Assembly: GCF_018873765.1 (NCBI RefSeq)
Contig: NC_057919.1
Location: 69,682,984 to 69,746,983, forward strand
DNA: 64,000 nt
Direction of reading: 5' to 3'
Source of the DNA: Telopea speciosissima
Taxonomy: Eukaryota; Streptophyta; Magnoliopsida; Proteales; Proteaceae
Below the pieces are notes generated by a model. The model made no database searches. It saw only the letters and a list, made by a program, of their open reading frames with translations, and was not told where the DNA came from. Below, piece by piece: positions 24,001-35,285 of this stretch. How positions within the stretch are numbered: position 1 is the stretch's first letter; each line of letters begins with the position of its first letter. The translations under genes were made by a program, and so were the position numbers.

Positions 24001-26798
24001 ATTTTCTGGTTTGCATAAACTACTCATAGGTGTCATAGTGTTTTGACCCAAAGATATTAGCTTTGTGATAAAGAAAGCAAGAAAGCAAAGCATGTGCTTC
24101 TTCCACTTCCTTTACAGTATATTTATTTCTACTAGTTATTATCTTTGTTACTTGATTATTTTTTTTTCTTTGGGTACAATAATAATTTCCCCACATCCTT
24201 AACCCCCACCCCTAACCTAAAAAAAAAAAAAAACCCACCAGATGAGGTGCTTATGGATACCTGGTCTCTGCTAAGCAACAGCTGGAGACCTTACAACCAA
24301 GCCAAGGGTGGACCTCATTTGATTGTATTTTAAGCGCTTGGAGTTCAGCATTTTTGCATTCTTTAAAACCTTTTTCTCCCAACCCTCTAATTCTCCTGAA
24401 ATAATTACGAATATTGTGAAGAAACGAAGGAAGTGAACACTGAGATCATTGAAGGGGAACCATGTACACGGAAATAATCTTGACATCCTATACTTGCCTA
24501 GTTTCCTTGCGTTACTGATTGGCATATGTATTAGTCCATTGCATGGGGCTAGCCATTCAATCTAGCAAGTTTTTATTAAGGATTTTGTAAACCTGTTAGA
24601 CTCAGGAAAACTCTTAATTTTCCTTGACTAAGATTGGCCATCATCCATCATAAGTCATGATTTGTATTAAGTAGTTTCAGTTTTTTTCTTTACTGAAAAG
24701 TGTGTTCCATTATTAACTTTTTTCCGGACATTTTTATCTCTCCCTGTCTCTCATCATGGCTGAGTGACATGTCATTATTTCCTTTTTTCCAGGATGAAAA
24801 GGATGCCATTAGAAGCCTAGACCTTTTGTACAGAAGGATTGAGGTACATTCTATTGATCTTTTACTTTTAGAAAATTTCAAAAATGTCAACTTAAATAAG
24901 TAGGCTGATCGTAATTGATCTGACATTGCCTCCAAGTATTAGGGGTTACTTTGTTGCACCACCAAGGGCTATTTTTAAATGGGTGATATATTATTTTAAT
25001 TCATGTCATCTGCAATGAGAATTTCTTATCCCCTTTCCCTTTTCCCATCAACATCCACAGCCTTTTTGGGCATGCACTGTTTAGTTTGAAGGCCTGTCAA
25101 GAAAAGGGTTCTTTGTTAGTGATTACTTGGTCATCTTCATTTTGCTTGTAATCCCCCCCCCCCCCAACCCCCAGAAAAGAAACAAAAAAAATCCTTCTTT
25201 GCATACTTCTTTTGATTCTTATGTCAGAATATCACTTAATCTTGTGTCTTATTGAACAATTCAGACAGAGATTTTGAAACGGGAGGCTACTCCTGCAATG
25301 AAACTGCTTAATGATCTTTTGAATCTGCACGATGGATTTGATGATGAAGGATGGTTAAAGCAGTGTAGGAAGCGCATGCTTGATACCTTTCCACAGGAGG
25401 ATCCATTCAGTATACTTGTTCCTATGGGTTTTGATATTGATAAGGTGTGTCATGTTGGTGCACTCTTTGGAATCTTCCTCCAATAACTTTGTCCAGATTA
25501 TGATCTCTCAGGGCTTTATTATATACTCTCAGTCTCTAGTAATTTTATTTTGTTTTACTTTGCGCTACTTAAGTTATTGAATTGGGTACTCTCACTTCAT
25601 TTAAAACAAGCTTACTTGTTAATTCTTTCAATGTACCATTGCCTCTGTATGTGTGTGTCCGTGTATGGAGGAGGATTAATTGTATGTCTTTGTGTGCATG
25701 CATGTATTATTTTGACCTGGTGATCTATATTTATCAAATTGCTTGGTAAGAAGTGAATGTCGGAGGGTGGTTAAATCTTATACAAAGTTGGTGTATCAAC
25801 CATGGTGGAGCTACCAGAAGTAGTTTACTCATTCTTCATTGTATCATTGATGATGGGGTTTTATCAGGTTGAGAGCAGGCATGGAATATTGTGCCAAACC
25901 CAGTTAAACATGAATGACTCATTTTCGTGTTACACTTTGGGTTGACAATTTGTTTTGCTGTGTTGGAAAATCATTGGTTGCACCTCATAAGCTAGGATCT
26001 AGCTGTATTTCAGATATATTTGGGATTCTTGTCATGATTGGAGTTGAAGGTTTGGGAGGTTAAAGCTTTTCTTGTGCCACCACGGATTTCTAAACTCCAC
26101 CAAAAAACTTGAATAGGTTTTACTCCTGTTCTTTCTATTTCCCTAGTTTGATTTATGATGTCAAAATGATCAATCTTTTGGGGACTTTATTCAATTGTCT
26201 CATTAGTAATTATTTTTCTTTTCTCCATTGAAACTGTGAAAACACACCATACACACCATGCACCCACCATCCACTCAGATACTCACAAGTCACAACGCAC
26301 ATATGGATGCCTGCAGAGACACAGAATGTATTTTCAATTATACACGCATACATCCTCAGAAAAGTACCTAGTAGGCTAGTACTTGTAGGTCAAAATTCAG
26401 AATAAAATGTATCATCAAATGATCTCCACTAGAGAAAATTTATGTTTGGTGACCCTTAAACCAAAATTTCAGGAGATCTTTAACTGGTTCATGGATTAAT
26501 TAATTCTTCAAATCATGCATCCTACTTGTATTCCAAATAGTTATGCCTTCTACCCTTTTTTCAGCATCATGGCCAACTGCGACTACCACCAGAGACTGAT
26601 GACATGTTATTGAGGGTGGACTTTGCCAGAGAGGTTGATGCACTGCTACAGGAGGTTCGATCTGAACCAAGTTTAGAAGAGATGACACAAGGGCTTGATC
26701 CAGATTCTGTTGCAGGTAGGTTGAAGCAACAGGAGAGGCAAAGAACCATACGCCAAGTAGAAGCCTTATTAGACCTTGCAGTGACTTTGAAGTGGTAG
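10192..26798 (+). CDS. PAC: PALE CRESS (PAC), chloroplast protein needed for plastid development; 7 exons
   Basis: Exons: 10192-10318, 10424-10491, 12396-12590, 23565-23651, 24793-24843, 25265-25444, 26565-26798. All introns are GT-AG, and the join gives 313 codons plus TAG, which is the length I recall for Arabidopsis PAC. Residues 1-45 are rich in Ser, Thr, Arg and Pro with few acids, as in a chloroplast transit peptide. Residues 50-65 hold GLPKEYYDD. Residues 66-130 are a charged helical region containing EWQAQQREKTKEL and EEYREIG. Next come KIEEAAEKGELTELVL (131-146), RSLDLLYRR, PAMKLLNDLLNLHDGF and EDPFSI, and the protein ends in the basic helix RQVEALLDLAVTLKW. PAC acts in the chloroplast stroma, where it associates with plastid 23S rRNA and is needed for ribosome assembly and chloroplast formation. 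The frame shows no lesion. Intron 3 is about 11 kb and full of transposons, and the 3' end is duplicated downstream. The family assignment is from memory of the protein. Confidence 0.9.
10377..10396. repeat. CT microsatellite in PAC intron 1
   Basis: A pure CT run just before the exon 2 acceptor. It forms part of the polypyrimidine tract of intron 1. Confidence 0.9.
11400..12150 (+). other. Organelle-derived insertion (probably mitochondrial DNA) in PAC intron 2
   Basis: Base composition changes from AT-rich intron to mixed, GC-richer sequence, with stretches such as GCGCTCCGCCCCGCGGAG and a tRNA-Met gene of plastid type. Plant mitochondrial genomes carry plastid-derived trnM, and the flanks do not look like the usual plastid atpE-trnM-trnV context. 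I therefore favour a mitochondrial source. The edges are approximate: composition marks them, not an alignment. Confidence 0.6.
11979..12051 (+). tRNA. trnM-CAU: Plastid-type tRNA-Met (CAU), nuclear copy, probably a pseudogene
   Basis: The 73-nt cloverleaf is complete. The acceptor stem ACCTACT (11979-11985) pairs with AGTAGGT (12044-12050), followed by discriminator A. The anticodon CAT is at 12012-12014. The T-arm stem ATTGG/CCAAT is intact, but the loop begins CTCAAAT instead of TTCAAAT, so the usual T54 is changed. The anticodon stem contains a G-U pair. The gene lies in sense inside PAC intron 2 and has no reason to be expressed there as a plastid tRNA. Confidence 0.85.
12591..13338 (+). 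other. Left end of PAC intron 3, no gene seen
   Basis: This ordinary AT-rich intron sequence precedes the nested transposon stack. The short open frame at 13147-13419 has no recognisable domain and lies partly inside the copia LTR that begins at 13339. Confidence 0.55.
13674..13911 (+). repeat. 5' LTR of the non-autonomous element
   Basis: 238 bp, TG...CA. It contains a TATA-like region ATTTATAAATAGAGG about 80 bp before its end. It differs from the 3' LTR by roughly ten substitutions and one indel of about 7 bp by eye. Confidence 0.92.
16641..16871 (+). repeat. 3' LTR of the non-autonomous element
   Basis: 231 bp, preceded by the polypurine tract and followed by the target duplication GGTTG. 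It is colinear with the 5' LTR throughout. Confidence 0.92.
18395..18732. repeat. 169-bp tandem duplication inside the hAT-like element
   Basis: Two copies of a block containing AGGTTTGAT(T/C)GGAAC and ending AAACCAAATGTATGTTTTGATT start near 18395 and 18564. They differ at about a dozen positions. The mirror-like open frames on the minus strand here arise from this repeat and are not genes. Confidence 0.85.
18783..18925. repeat. Short-period tandem repeat (TTGATTTTTGATGACTTGATGTGGCTTAATG type)
   Basis: Four to five imperfect repeats of a unit of about 32-36 bp built from TTGATTTTT, GACTTGATG and GGCTTAATG lie within the hAT-like element. Confidence 0.8.
19819..20248. mobile_element. Unidentified insertion of about 430 bp splitting copia RT from RNase H
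   Basis: The copia reading RYLKG stops at 20249 and resumes as APDKGLIYRPN at 19818. The DNA between has no copia coding sequence. It has a TATA-like TTTATAAAAGG near 20100 and a T-rich downstream part, which would suit a solo LTR. The ends do not give a clear TG...CA pair or target duplication, so the class is uncertain. Confidence 0.5.
21831..21998 (-). repeat. About 87-bp tandem duplication within the copia integrase region
   Basis: The block encoding NNKIPFYI(F/L)YPDSSLFTS occurs twice in a row, with copies about 87 bp apart. It is an internal rearrangement of the dead outer copia element. Confidence 0.85.
22850..23230 (-). mobile_element. RTE-type LINE fragment, endonuclease start
   Basis: The minus strand reads RTIRLASWNIGTLTGKSLEL near 23165-23105, the conserved start of the RTE apurinic-type endonuclease. 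Downstream, after a frameshift, comes an INITCIQETRWKGK-like block. Only this 5' part is present. It abuts the broken 5' end of the outer copia element and may have taken part in the deletion there. Edges are approximate. Confidence 0.75.
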
Positions 26799-27391
26799 TA
26801 CTGCTTAATTTGACTTCTGCCTGTTTCCTGTCATAATTCACAAAGCAAAGATGAGTATATTTGCTGGAACTTCTTCTAGAATTTGTCAATATATGTGTGC
26901 AGAACTGCAGATCTTTGACAAATTCTTCTGTTTGGTTTTACTATTTTCTGATCTTAAGGAAAAAAGTCTGCTTGCAGGGAAGACTCGAAGAGTATGGCTT
27001 AGGCTTTGCTGGAAAAAATTGTCCCAAGATTGGATATCCATTGGCTAACACTTGATGGGATTTTCTGTTGTAGAAATTCATATTAACAAGAGCTGCTATT
27101 TCCTAGCTGGAACATTTTTTGTATCACCGATGAGGGAAAAGGATATACATGCGAGCAGTCTGTACATCACTCTCACATTCTCTCTCCTCCAACTTGCTTT
27201 CCCACTCATTCTCTTTCCCCAATTTTCCAGCCCCTAGCTACTTGACGAACTCTCCCCACCCCCACCCCCACCCCCAAAAAAAAAACAAAATTTGAGGTGA
27301 GTGTGTGTGTAGTTGCCATTACACGCAAGCAGTGTGCAGATCCCCTGCCCCCATAGATAAATGTTGTTTTGCATATTATACGTTTTTTTTT

Positions 27392-27551
27392 GGGATGGGT
27401 GCTTGGTGCATTGGTCAAGTGCTCACTTGCTGAACGTTTGGTCACGGGTTCAAGTCCTGAAAATAGGGGTAAGGCTGCGTACATTTGACCTTCCCCAAAC
27501 CTTGCTAAACGTGGGAGCCTTGTGCATACGACCATTTTTTTTTTTTTTTTT
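27392..27551 (+). mobile_element. Au-like SINE
   Basis: A tRNA-like head with a B box GGTTCAAGTCC (27448-27458) is followed by the Au-SINE body AGGGGTAAGGCTGCGTACA, CTTCCCC, GGGAGCCTTGTGCA, and a T tail (27535-27551). The order matches plant Au SINEs. It is diverged and probably inactive. Confidence 0.85.
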
Positions 27552-29079
27552 GGTGTGCGGGGATAGTGGAGGGTGTGATTTATTATCTTCACTTGCTTGT
27601 TTCCTCTTAGCTTCAGCTGTTGACCTATAATGATGCTTAGCACTGATTATAAATTTCCTGCTTGTATCCTCTTTAACCTAGAACAACAATTTGTTATCAG
27701 AAAAATAATGGCGTTGTTCTATATTGTAATTTTAACAAGTCCTAATTTATCATTGAACATTATGAAGTCTTGATGTGTTTGGGAGGGGGGGAGGGGTTGG
27801 AGCAGGTTTTTAATTAGGAAAGTACTTTACTTTCTAACTAAATGGTAATGTCTTTAACAATCTGCTATGAATCCCAATTTTGTGATTCTAGACTTCTAGT
27901 CATGGTCTTAATTTAGAATTTTAGAAAATTCCCAGTTATATTACCATGGATTTGCTTTATGACCAACTGTTAGGTTGAACTGCACTGTGGTCTCCATGGA
28001 TAATTCTTTTTGTATTTTTTAAATGTTTGAACTTTGAAGGGGAGTACGGAAAGCAGCCCCCCCCCCCTCCCCCCCACAAAAAAAGAAAAGAAAAGAAGAG
28101 GACTGCAACTATAAAAGAAAGCAATATAAACTCCGGTTGAATGCTTGAATGATGGTGGAAATCCACTTTAATTAGTTAAGAGGGTTTTATTCCAATTTTG
28201 ATGGAACTTGATCCTAGACGAAGAGTGGGTTAAAGCCAAATCTCTCCCCAAATTATATTTTCATTGATAAAAACTCAAAGAAAAAAAAGTTATTATATTT
28301 TTGTTCATCTAACAAAGAAATGGTGATCGTCAGCAGCAGCATGTCCTCTCAAAAACCCTATAACATAGGTGTGATTTTTTGATTTCATGAGGGGTCACAA
28401 TGGTACTTTTGTGTGCTCCTGTGTTGGGGTGCAAGAGCCATGCGACTAAGTAGCATTCTTTTTCCCCATACCAAATGCTGCTATTTTAGTGGAGGAAAAA
28501 ACATTTGCAATGAAATTAAAGGGATTGATGAATGCACACGTCAAGTTAGGGTTAAGGATTTACATATTTCCGCTTATGTTGACATCTTACATGCGTAGCC
28601 AAATGATATATTTAATGAGGAGAGAAGGGGATCCACATATTTAACGAAGAGAGACGGAGATCTATACTTCCTTCTTCATTAGAATTAATATCTAGGGAAA
28701 GAGAACGCCACTTGGTTGCGCAGCGCATACCACCCCTGCATCAGGACACAGGGGTACGCGAAATGACCACCACCTCTGATCATTTCGCACACTCTTGTGT
28801 GAGGGCGCATGGGCGACATGTCTAGCATGACCGGGTGTCGTTTTCCCCCTACTATCTATTATTGAGGGAAACAACTTTTGTCAAATGGATTAATATTTAT
28901 TAGGGTTGATGTACTCTGTGCCGCAGCGCAGCCTGGCCCAGACACATGGGCCTGCCATTAAAGGGGCAGGGTGATCATTTTGCCCACCCCAATATGTCCG
29001 GCACAGAAAACATTTGGCGTATCTATTATTGCTCTTTGTGCTTTATGGTACTAAAAAATAAAAAAAATTAATGTCTATT
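27552..29079. other. Intergenic stretch with dispersed repeats
   Basis: No gene is seen. Poly-C/A patches lie near 28060-28090. A repeat copy related to 7205-7310 lies at about 28365-28475. Two GC-richer blocks with TTGCGCAGCGCATACC and GCCGCAGCGCAGCCTGG lie at about 28700-28830 and 28915-29010. These look like fragments of non-autonomous elements, without resolvable ends. Confidence 0.5.
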
Positions 29080-29719
29080 ATTGAGCTTAGCTAGCTTTAT
29101 TCCATTCCACAATCCACGAGGAGGGAGAATTTTTCTTTTAAGCTGTGGAGAACAATCGCACGCACCCACCCACCCTTCGCTCTCTTCCCTTTTTCCTACT
29201 TTATTGAATTTATTCTCTCCATGATCCACATTTCCATTTACAGATTTGGACCATCTCTTTTAACTTCCAACTCTTGACTGTATCCTCCCTTAGAGCTTAT
29301 TTACTCAACTAAGCCGTATATAGCTTAAGGTCAAATTTGCAAAACTTTTGCAACTGAGCCTCAAGGCCCTGAACAGAGACTTGCAGAGATTTAAAACCCT
29401 TACAAGTGGTTTCATCAAAATTGGGGTCAAATCATATAGACTGTACAGAATGGATCAACTTCTTCACATCAAAGGGCTTTTTTTCTGTAGCTGGATCCCT
29501 ATGGATGATAAGATCTCTCAAAAGAAAACATATCTAAAAGAATCTGATAAAGAGATGGTTAAACAATGTCTAAAGGGACCCATCCAGTTGGGCCTGGGCA
29601 TCGAATCTTGTCAAATTCCCTGTCTCCTTGAAAATACATCCCAAAACAAAGCCCAAGGTTGTCAAAGCAAGCCCATTTGGTGTGTATTAATCTAGACCCA
29701 AGGAAGACCATCATGTCGG

Positions 29720-29802
29720 ACCTCAGCTCAAAGGTGCAGTTGCTCCATTGCTACCAAGTGGTTGCGGGTTCAAGTCAGGAAACAGTTTATCTGCAAAACA
29801 GG
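29720..29802 (+). mobile_element. SINE head fragment
   Basis: The block has a tRNA-like B box GGTTCAAGTC at 29768-29777, then AGGAAACAG and GCAAAACAGGGG. This resembles the 5' half of an Au-like SINE, without the 3' body. Confidence 0.5.
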
Positions 29803-30647
29803 GGTTCAACTTTGATCCAATAGAATGAATTTTTCCCTGTTCAGCCAATTGGGCTTAAAATTAAGGCCCAGATTCAAAAAAATGGGCTTGCTTTTTTATC
29901 CCAATCCTTACATGAGAGTCTAGATTCCAGAGTCCAGAAACCCATTTACCTACTTCTTCTCACATACAAAGGAATAAAGTAGGGACTTGTTGGGTAGAAA
30001 TTAAGATATAAGGATAGATATGTAATTGTAATTTTCTTGACAAACACTTTCCTATAAATTCTTGATCAGTTAGTTAGTCTTCAAATTGTCCATATTGTCA
30101 GGTTCTTGTTCAACAACCTTACAAATTAGTTTTACTCAAGTACATGCATATCCTATTATCCTTTCATCAACTTGTGGTTTTAGGTGATTCTGCAACTTCT
30201 TAAGACATAAAATGAGTTTTGTTTGTATCTTTGGGACTGAACTCATGCCACTTTGGCTTTTATTTTTTTTTAATGAGCCTCTTGGATGAAACTGGTCCCT
30301 AATATGAAGTCCCCATCTGCTATGTCAGCTATCGTCATTATTTCTGTTTTTAGCTGATCATTATGGTTTATGGATGGGAAGTCTGCAGAGTCACCAATAT
30401 AAAAGTTGGGTGGGGTTGGGTTCCAAGTTCTTGATTAAGAAAACCCAGTTCTAATTTCCATTTAAGTTCCTTGAAACCTGATTTAGGAAACATTTTTGGG
30501 GAGTAATTTGTGTGTTCTTTCAGATTGGAAATGTTTTATCAATTTGGCTGTGGAGAAGATGGTTGTAAGGGAGAGATAGGAGAAGAGTGAATTTTGTGTT
30601 CTTTCTTTTTTCCTTCTTTTATTTATGTCTTCTAATCTTTTTTTCAG

Positions 30648-30785
30648 CATCATGGACAACAGAATCTGCACAAGGGCTTGATCCAGATTCTGTTGCAGAT
30701 AGGTTGAAGGAACAGGAGAAGCAGAGAGCCATATACTAAGTAGACAGTCATGTTAGAGTACATTGCAGAGACTTTGATGTGGTAG
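30648..30785 (+). pseudogene. PAC exon 7 pseudogene fragment
   Basis: After an acceptor-like TTTTTTTCAG, the sequence starts CATCATGG like PAC exon 7. It then skips about 110 bp and matches from CACAAGGGCTTGATCC to GATGTGGTAG. An internal stop (ATATACTAA) and frame changes disable it. The matching 3' flank follows to about 30880 and resumes at 31352. It arose by segmental duplication, not retrotransposition, since intron and flank are included. Confidence 0.92.
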
Positions 30786-30883
30786 TATATCTTAATTAAT
30801 TTGAATTCTGCCTCATAACTCATAATGCAGAGGTAAGTAGATTAGCTACAACTGAATCTAGAACTTGTCAATATAGATGTAAA

Positions 30884-31346
30884 TGTTGTTGGCGAAGCTT
30901 GATTTGGTCCAGAAAGTGTGGTTGAGACCTTTAGAGGGCCGTTTTGGCCTTGAAACGATCTTGAAATGCCGATAACTGGCGGGGCTTCATGCCAAAGGCT
31001 GGAGTGTTGTTGGGCTTGTCGAGTTCTTCGAAATGAGTACCTTTTGAGCCATGTGTTATGTTTTGGTCCGGCCCAGGTTTTTTGGCTTTTTTGGGCTGGG
31101 GGCATTTGTGTACTTTCTGGGTTAGGGTTTTCTTATATATTGTACATTCTTATCTCTTTGAGATAGGGTAATGAGGGTTTTGTAACATTTCAAAAAAATA
31201 GTGAAACCTATTCTTCTGCTCGGCCGTGGACGTAGCTTCTATATTGGAGGTGAACCACGTAAATCTCTGTGTTGTGCGTTGTGTGCTCTTTCTCTATTTT
31301 CGTTTTTCTTCTGCAAATCGCCATTCTGAGCGTTGTTTTCGTAACA
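30884..31346 (+). mobile_element. Solo LTR, 463 bp
   Basis: The insert begins TGTTGTTGGCG and ends TTCGTAACA, with flanking 5-mers GTAAA (30879-30883) and GTACA (31347-31351). It interrupts the duplicated PAC 3' flank exactly: the copy at 26840-26950 has no such insert. The end portion holds CCGTGGACGTAG and GAACCACGTAAATCT, a motif also seen in the 3' part of the copia LTRs at 45642 and 50219. This suggests a related family. Confidence 0.85.
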
Positions 31347-31599
31347 GTACAGGCCTTTGACAAATTCTTCTTCTGTAGTTTGGTTTTACTTTTTTGATAA
31401 AAAGGTTTGCTTGCAGGGAAGACTAGAAGAGAGTGACTCAGGCTTTGTTGGGAAAAATTGTCCCCAGATTGGATATCCATTGACTAACACTTGATGGATT
31501 TTATTTTGTAGAAAGTGATGTAAAAAAGAGCTACTATTTCCTAGCTGAAATATTTTTTGTATCAAGATATATGTTGTTTTGTATATTATATATGGGATC

Positions 31600-32270
31600 T
31601 ATACGCCGCCCACATGTATTGATATCTCCCACTCCAAACGAATGGGTACAAGGGAGGGAGTGGCTCGTGATTTGTATATAGGGGACTCACATGATCAGGG
31701 AGGAAAGAGAGTGTCAGAGAATATCTGGGAAGATGAGAAAGTTCTTCTAAGAGGACTGACCAGTGAAGGAATATATCCTCTTCGATTCAGCCATAAGCAT
31801 ATGATGAGGACTTCAATTTCATATTGGCATAACAAGCTGTGACATCTGAATCATAAGATTCTGAATTTTTTGAAGTCACAGAATTTTCTTCCTTTGTTTC
31901 TGGACATTAAAGTTTTTCTAATACATATGAGACTCGTTTGGTGGATAATAATTTATCTGATTCCATTTCAACTGCAGCATTTGAGTTTGTTCCTCTTGAT
32001 TTTTGAGGACCAACACCTATTCCATCTAGCACAGAGGCATGCTTATTTCTTTCTTATTGTTGATGATGCTATGAGAATTTCTTGGTTTTTAATTTCCCTT
32101 GTTTAAGAAATCAAACACAACTGAATGTTTTGAGTCCTTGTTATGGCTGATAATATTTTTAATCTGAAAGTTAAGTATTTACAGTGTGATGGGATGAAAA
32201 ATTTCATAGACAGACCTTCATTTGCATTGTTTAAAAACATGGCATTGTTCAGTGGGTTTCTTGTAAGAGT
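31600..32270 (+). mobile_element. Copia fragment (end of protease region, GAG-pre-integrase, start of integrase), degenerate
   Basis: Plus-strand frames read KVLLRGLTSEGIYPL, then WHNKL with a following HKILNFLKSQNF-like stretch. Next comes an integrase start, FVPLDFWGPTP in one frame and FLIVDDAMRISWFLISL in another, and finally VKYLQCDGMKNFID. Several stops and frameshifts. No LTR was identified with it. Confidence 0.75.
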
Positions 32271-33659
32271 GTAACCCACACAGACTTATAAAGTGTGTGT
32301 GGATAAATACCAACTGGTATGGGGAAGAGTTGCTTCTCCGCAACGTTTCAAAACCAATAGGTGTGTTTCTATTGGTCACTACTTGGAAGAGAAATAAAAG
32401 GGTAAATAATGTAGGCCTCAACTAGGATACTTGAACAAAGGAATGGGAGAGTGAGTACAATTCAACTACAAAGAGGCTAAATAGGACAGATTTGCACCCT
32501 GTCAGTACAATGATAATAACTCTCAATTCACAAATCGTTTTGGGGTGATTCAAATTGCAAATTTGAGATAAGAGAAAGGGCTACAACTTTTATGAAGAAG
32601 TCTTATTCAGAAAAATAATGTAAGATGTTTGAAATATCTCATTAACTTAGTGCACGAATTTTGGAAAATAAAATCAAAACAAAAAAAGAAGGATAGACAT
32701 AGAATTGTCTTGGGCTGAAACTCAACTCTTCTAGGATGTGTTTGCAGCTCCAAGGGTCATGCAACTCTTCTAGGATGCAAAGAGGATAGGAAAAGCTCAT
32801 GTTCTTCAAAGGAGGAGTGAAACTCTTCAAGGTTTCAAGTAGATATAGAAAACACCAACTCTTCAAGGTTTTTAAGAGATGAACTCAACTTGGTTCAAAG
32901 AGATGCCAAAGACACTTTCATTCAAAATTATCAAAATTCAATACTCAAATACAATAAGTTGATAGTCTTTTATAGGCATTACATTGGTTGAAAAAAGACA
33001 ATCTTACCTTAACAATCCAAGGGTTGAGAATATAAGCTTAATCTCCAAGAAAGAAGATGCAAGCTCCAATGTCTCCATGCAAACTTCAATGTCTTGATGT
33101 AGCTGCCCAATAAAGTGTATGAGAAAAGGTGGAGTGCATGAGAAATAAAAGGGAGATCAAGAGGGAAGAAAAATTAAAACTGCCTAATCATCATGCACTA
33201 AGGAATCTCTAAAGGCATTGTAGAGATTCTCCACTAACAAGGCTTTAATTGATCTTGGGCTGGATTTTTTGAGTTGATTGGGACCGATCATGTATGGGTT
33301 GGTTCTTGGTCTTGACTAGGCCCTGAGCCTTGTGGACTTGATGGGCTTGGGCCTACATCAAGAAAGAGGTCGTAGAATGTAACCGACACATCTCAATTAG
33401 AAGAATCCCTCCATTGGATACATTGTCAAAAGAAGGATATTTTACAAGCACTTGTTCAGTTGTTCGTGGGAAGAGGTGAATACTCGATTCCTGTAAAATC
33501 ATGACAAGTAAATTGTTCTATTTTACTTTTGGATTTTGCTTTGTTTTAGAAATCTAGTCTCTTCTCTTTTTTTTAATGTTACAATTCGTTGGTGATTACA
33601 TAGTCTGATGACCACAAAATTTCCCCTTTATTAGTTCTTTAGATTCTAATTAGCTTAAT
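32271..33659. other. Unassigned sequence between retroelement fragments
   Basis: There is no coding match. The segment from TGTAACCCACACAGAC (about 32272) to GGGCCTACATCA (about 33360) has LTR-like ends, but the flanking 5-mers do not match. It contains locally repeated CAACTCTTC(T/A)AGG motifs. It could be a decayed LTR, and I cannot decide. Confidence 0.35.
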
Positions 33660-35285
33660 TTTTTGAACAATGATAATGGGGCTAGGAAAAAAATACACTT
33701 AATCGGGTGGTCCAAAATATGCCAACCTATCCCTTCTGGTGGTCTTGGACTTCGAAAGTCATCCACGCATAATAAAGCACTTATCCTAAAACTTAGGTGG
33801 AGACTTCTCAATGAAAGAGCCTCTATTTGGGCCAAAATTCTAAAGGCTAATATTTCCCTAAGACATCAATTTTCTATCCAAAGACAATGTCTAAACAAGG
33901 AACTTGGACCTGGAATAGTATAGCCTCTGTCCTACTGGTTTTACAGAAAATGGTGTTTTGTCAGATTGGCAATGGAAATAACACATCTTGTTGGTTTGAC
34001 TCTTAGATCCCATCAGGCCTTGGTATCCCTAAACCACCAAACAGTAGTACTTCTTTCAATAAAATTAAGGATCTAATCTCAGATGGAAATTGGAATATTG
34101 TCACTCTATCTTCATGCTTTCCTAGTACTTTTGTTAATAATATTTTGAGAATTAATATTTCAAAATCTGATGATCATTAGAGATGTTCCCTTTCTAGTTC
34201 TGGGTCGTTCTCCACTCAACTTGGTGTCAAGTTCATTTCTACAATTATTCATCCCCACCCTATGATTACCAAATAGTGGTGTTTTTTTTTGGAAGTTTAA
34301 TTTTCATCCGAGATTTAAAATGTACTTTTGGCATGTCTTACATGCAGGACTACCTGTTAAAGCTTCTATCTCGAAATGGATGTCCGTTGAACCTACATGT
34401 ATTTTCTGTGGTTCTAGTGATAAATTAATCTAACATGTATTCTATCATGTGATTGGACTAAGCGTATCTAGGCATCTGACCCCCTTGAGTTGAGAACCAA
34501 GCATCTATACAGCCTTACATTGGCACATTTGTGTGCTTCTCTCCTTTGTTCTAATGTCTTTGATAAACAATCTTAACTTTGATTTTTTTTTTGCATTTTT
34601 TATCATTACTTGCTATTTCATTTGGTCTATAAGAAACAAAATTGTTAAGGGATTGGCCAAGGTTGATCCCATGTTGGTTTAAGGGATGTATCTCGGTGGC
34701 TTGGTGGTTTGATGATTTATGCATTCACCCCCCATCCAATTATACACCTATATCTCCACCACGCACATAACCTTTCAATGAGTCACAACAGGTTTCTAAC
34801 CCTGATCTTCAACTCCCTGGTTTAATTTGCGCAAACATTTATGACCCTGAACTAAGATTAACCAGTTGGGCTTTTTCCATTTTGATAGCTAGCTAGGATG
34901 CTCTAACATCTGTAGGTAGCTTCACAACTACATATGAGAAAGAAGCAAAACTTCATGGAATCTTGCAAGGGTGGAGATATGCTATGATGGCAAACATTTA
35001 ACTCAAAGAAGTGTGGTTCTACAACAAAGAACTCTACTCTCTCCTCCATCCTACTGACTCTATGCACTTACCTTGGAACTTAATTAATCTTTACTTTAAT
35101 CTAGCTGATGAAACTGCCACCTTCACTAGTATTAGTTTTAACTAGTGTAGCAACAAACTCTGTTGTAATAATGTTTTAAACAAAGCTTGGTTAACCCTCA
35201 ATAACATATGTACCAAACCCTACCCTAACCATAATGTAATTTTTCCTCTCGAGTAATATACTATTTTCTTTTTCATAAAAAAAGA
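33660..35285 (+). mobile_element. L1-type LINE fragment, 3' end (post-RT, zinc finger, RNase H), degenerate
   Basis: Plus-strand frames read HLIGWSKICQPIPSGGLGLRK near 33690-33760, the conserved post-RT block of plant L1 elements. A zf-RVT-like FCGSSD block follows near 34400-34480. The RNase H-like tail is LTSWAFSI then TTTYEKEAKLHGILQGW (34850-34980). An A-rich 3' end lies near 35273-35285. The element is 5'-truncated, with stops throughout. Confidence 0.85.

Larger units (their letters stand above)
26541..30110 (+). repeat. Segmental duplication, copy A (PAC 3' end to TCTP-upstream-like sequence)
   Basis: The segment runs from the end of PAC intron 6 through exon 7 and its 3' flank. It resumes at about 29080-30110 with sequence matching the DNA just upstream of TCTP (36080-39060). 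Shared landmarks include AGCTTTATTCCATTCCA, CGCACGCACC and GGGACTTGTTGGGTA. Copy A carries an Au-like SINE and dispersed repeats where copy B carries retrotransposon fragments. Confidence 0.8.

Noticed and set aside
26500..26889. Long minus-strand frame opposite PAC exon 7
   Set aside because: It is the antisense shadow of exon 7, with no domain and no splice support.
32272..33360. Solo LTR of about 1.1 kb
   Set aside because: TG...CA ends can be proposed, but the flanking 5-mers do not match and no internal LTR signals stand out.
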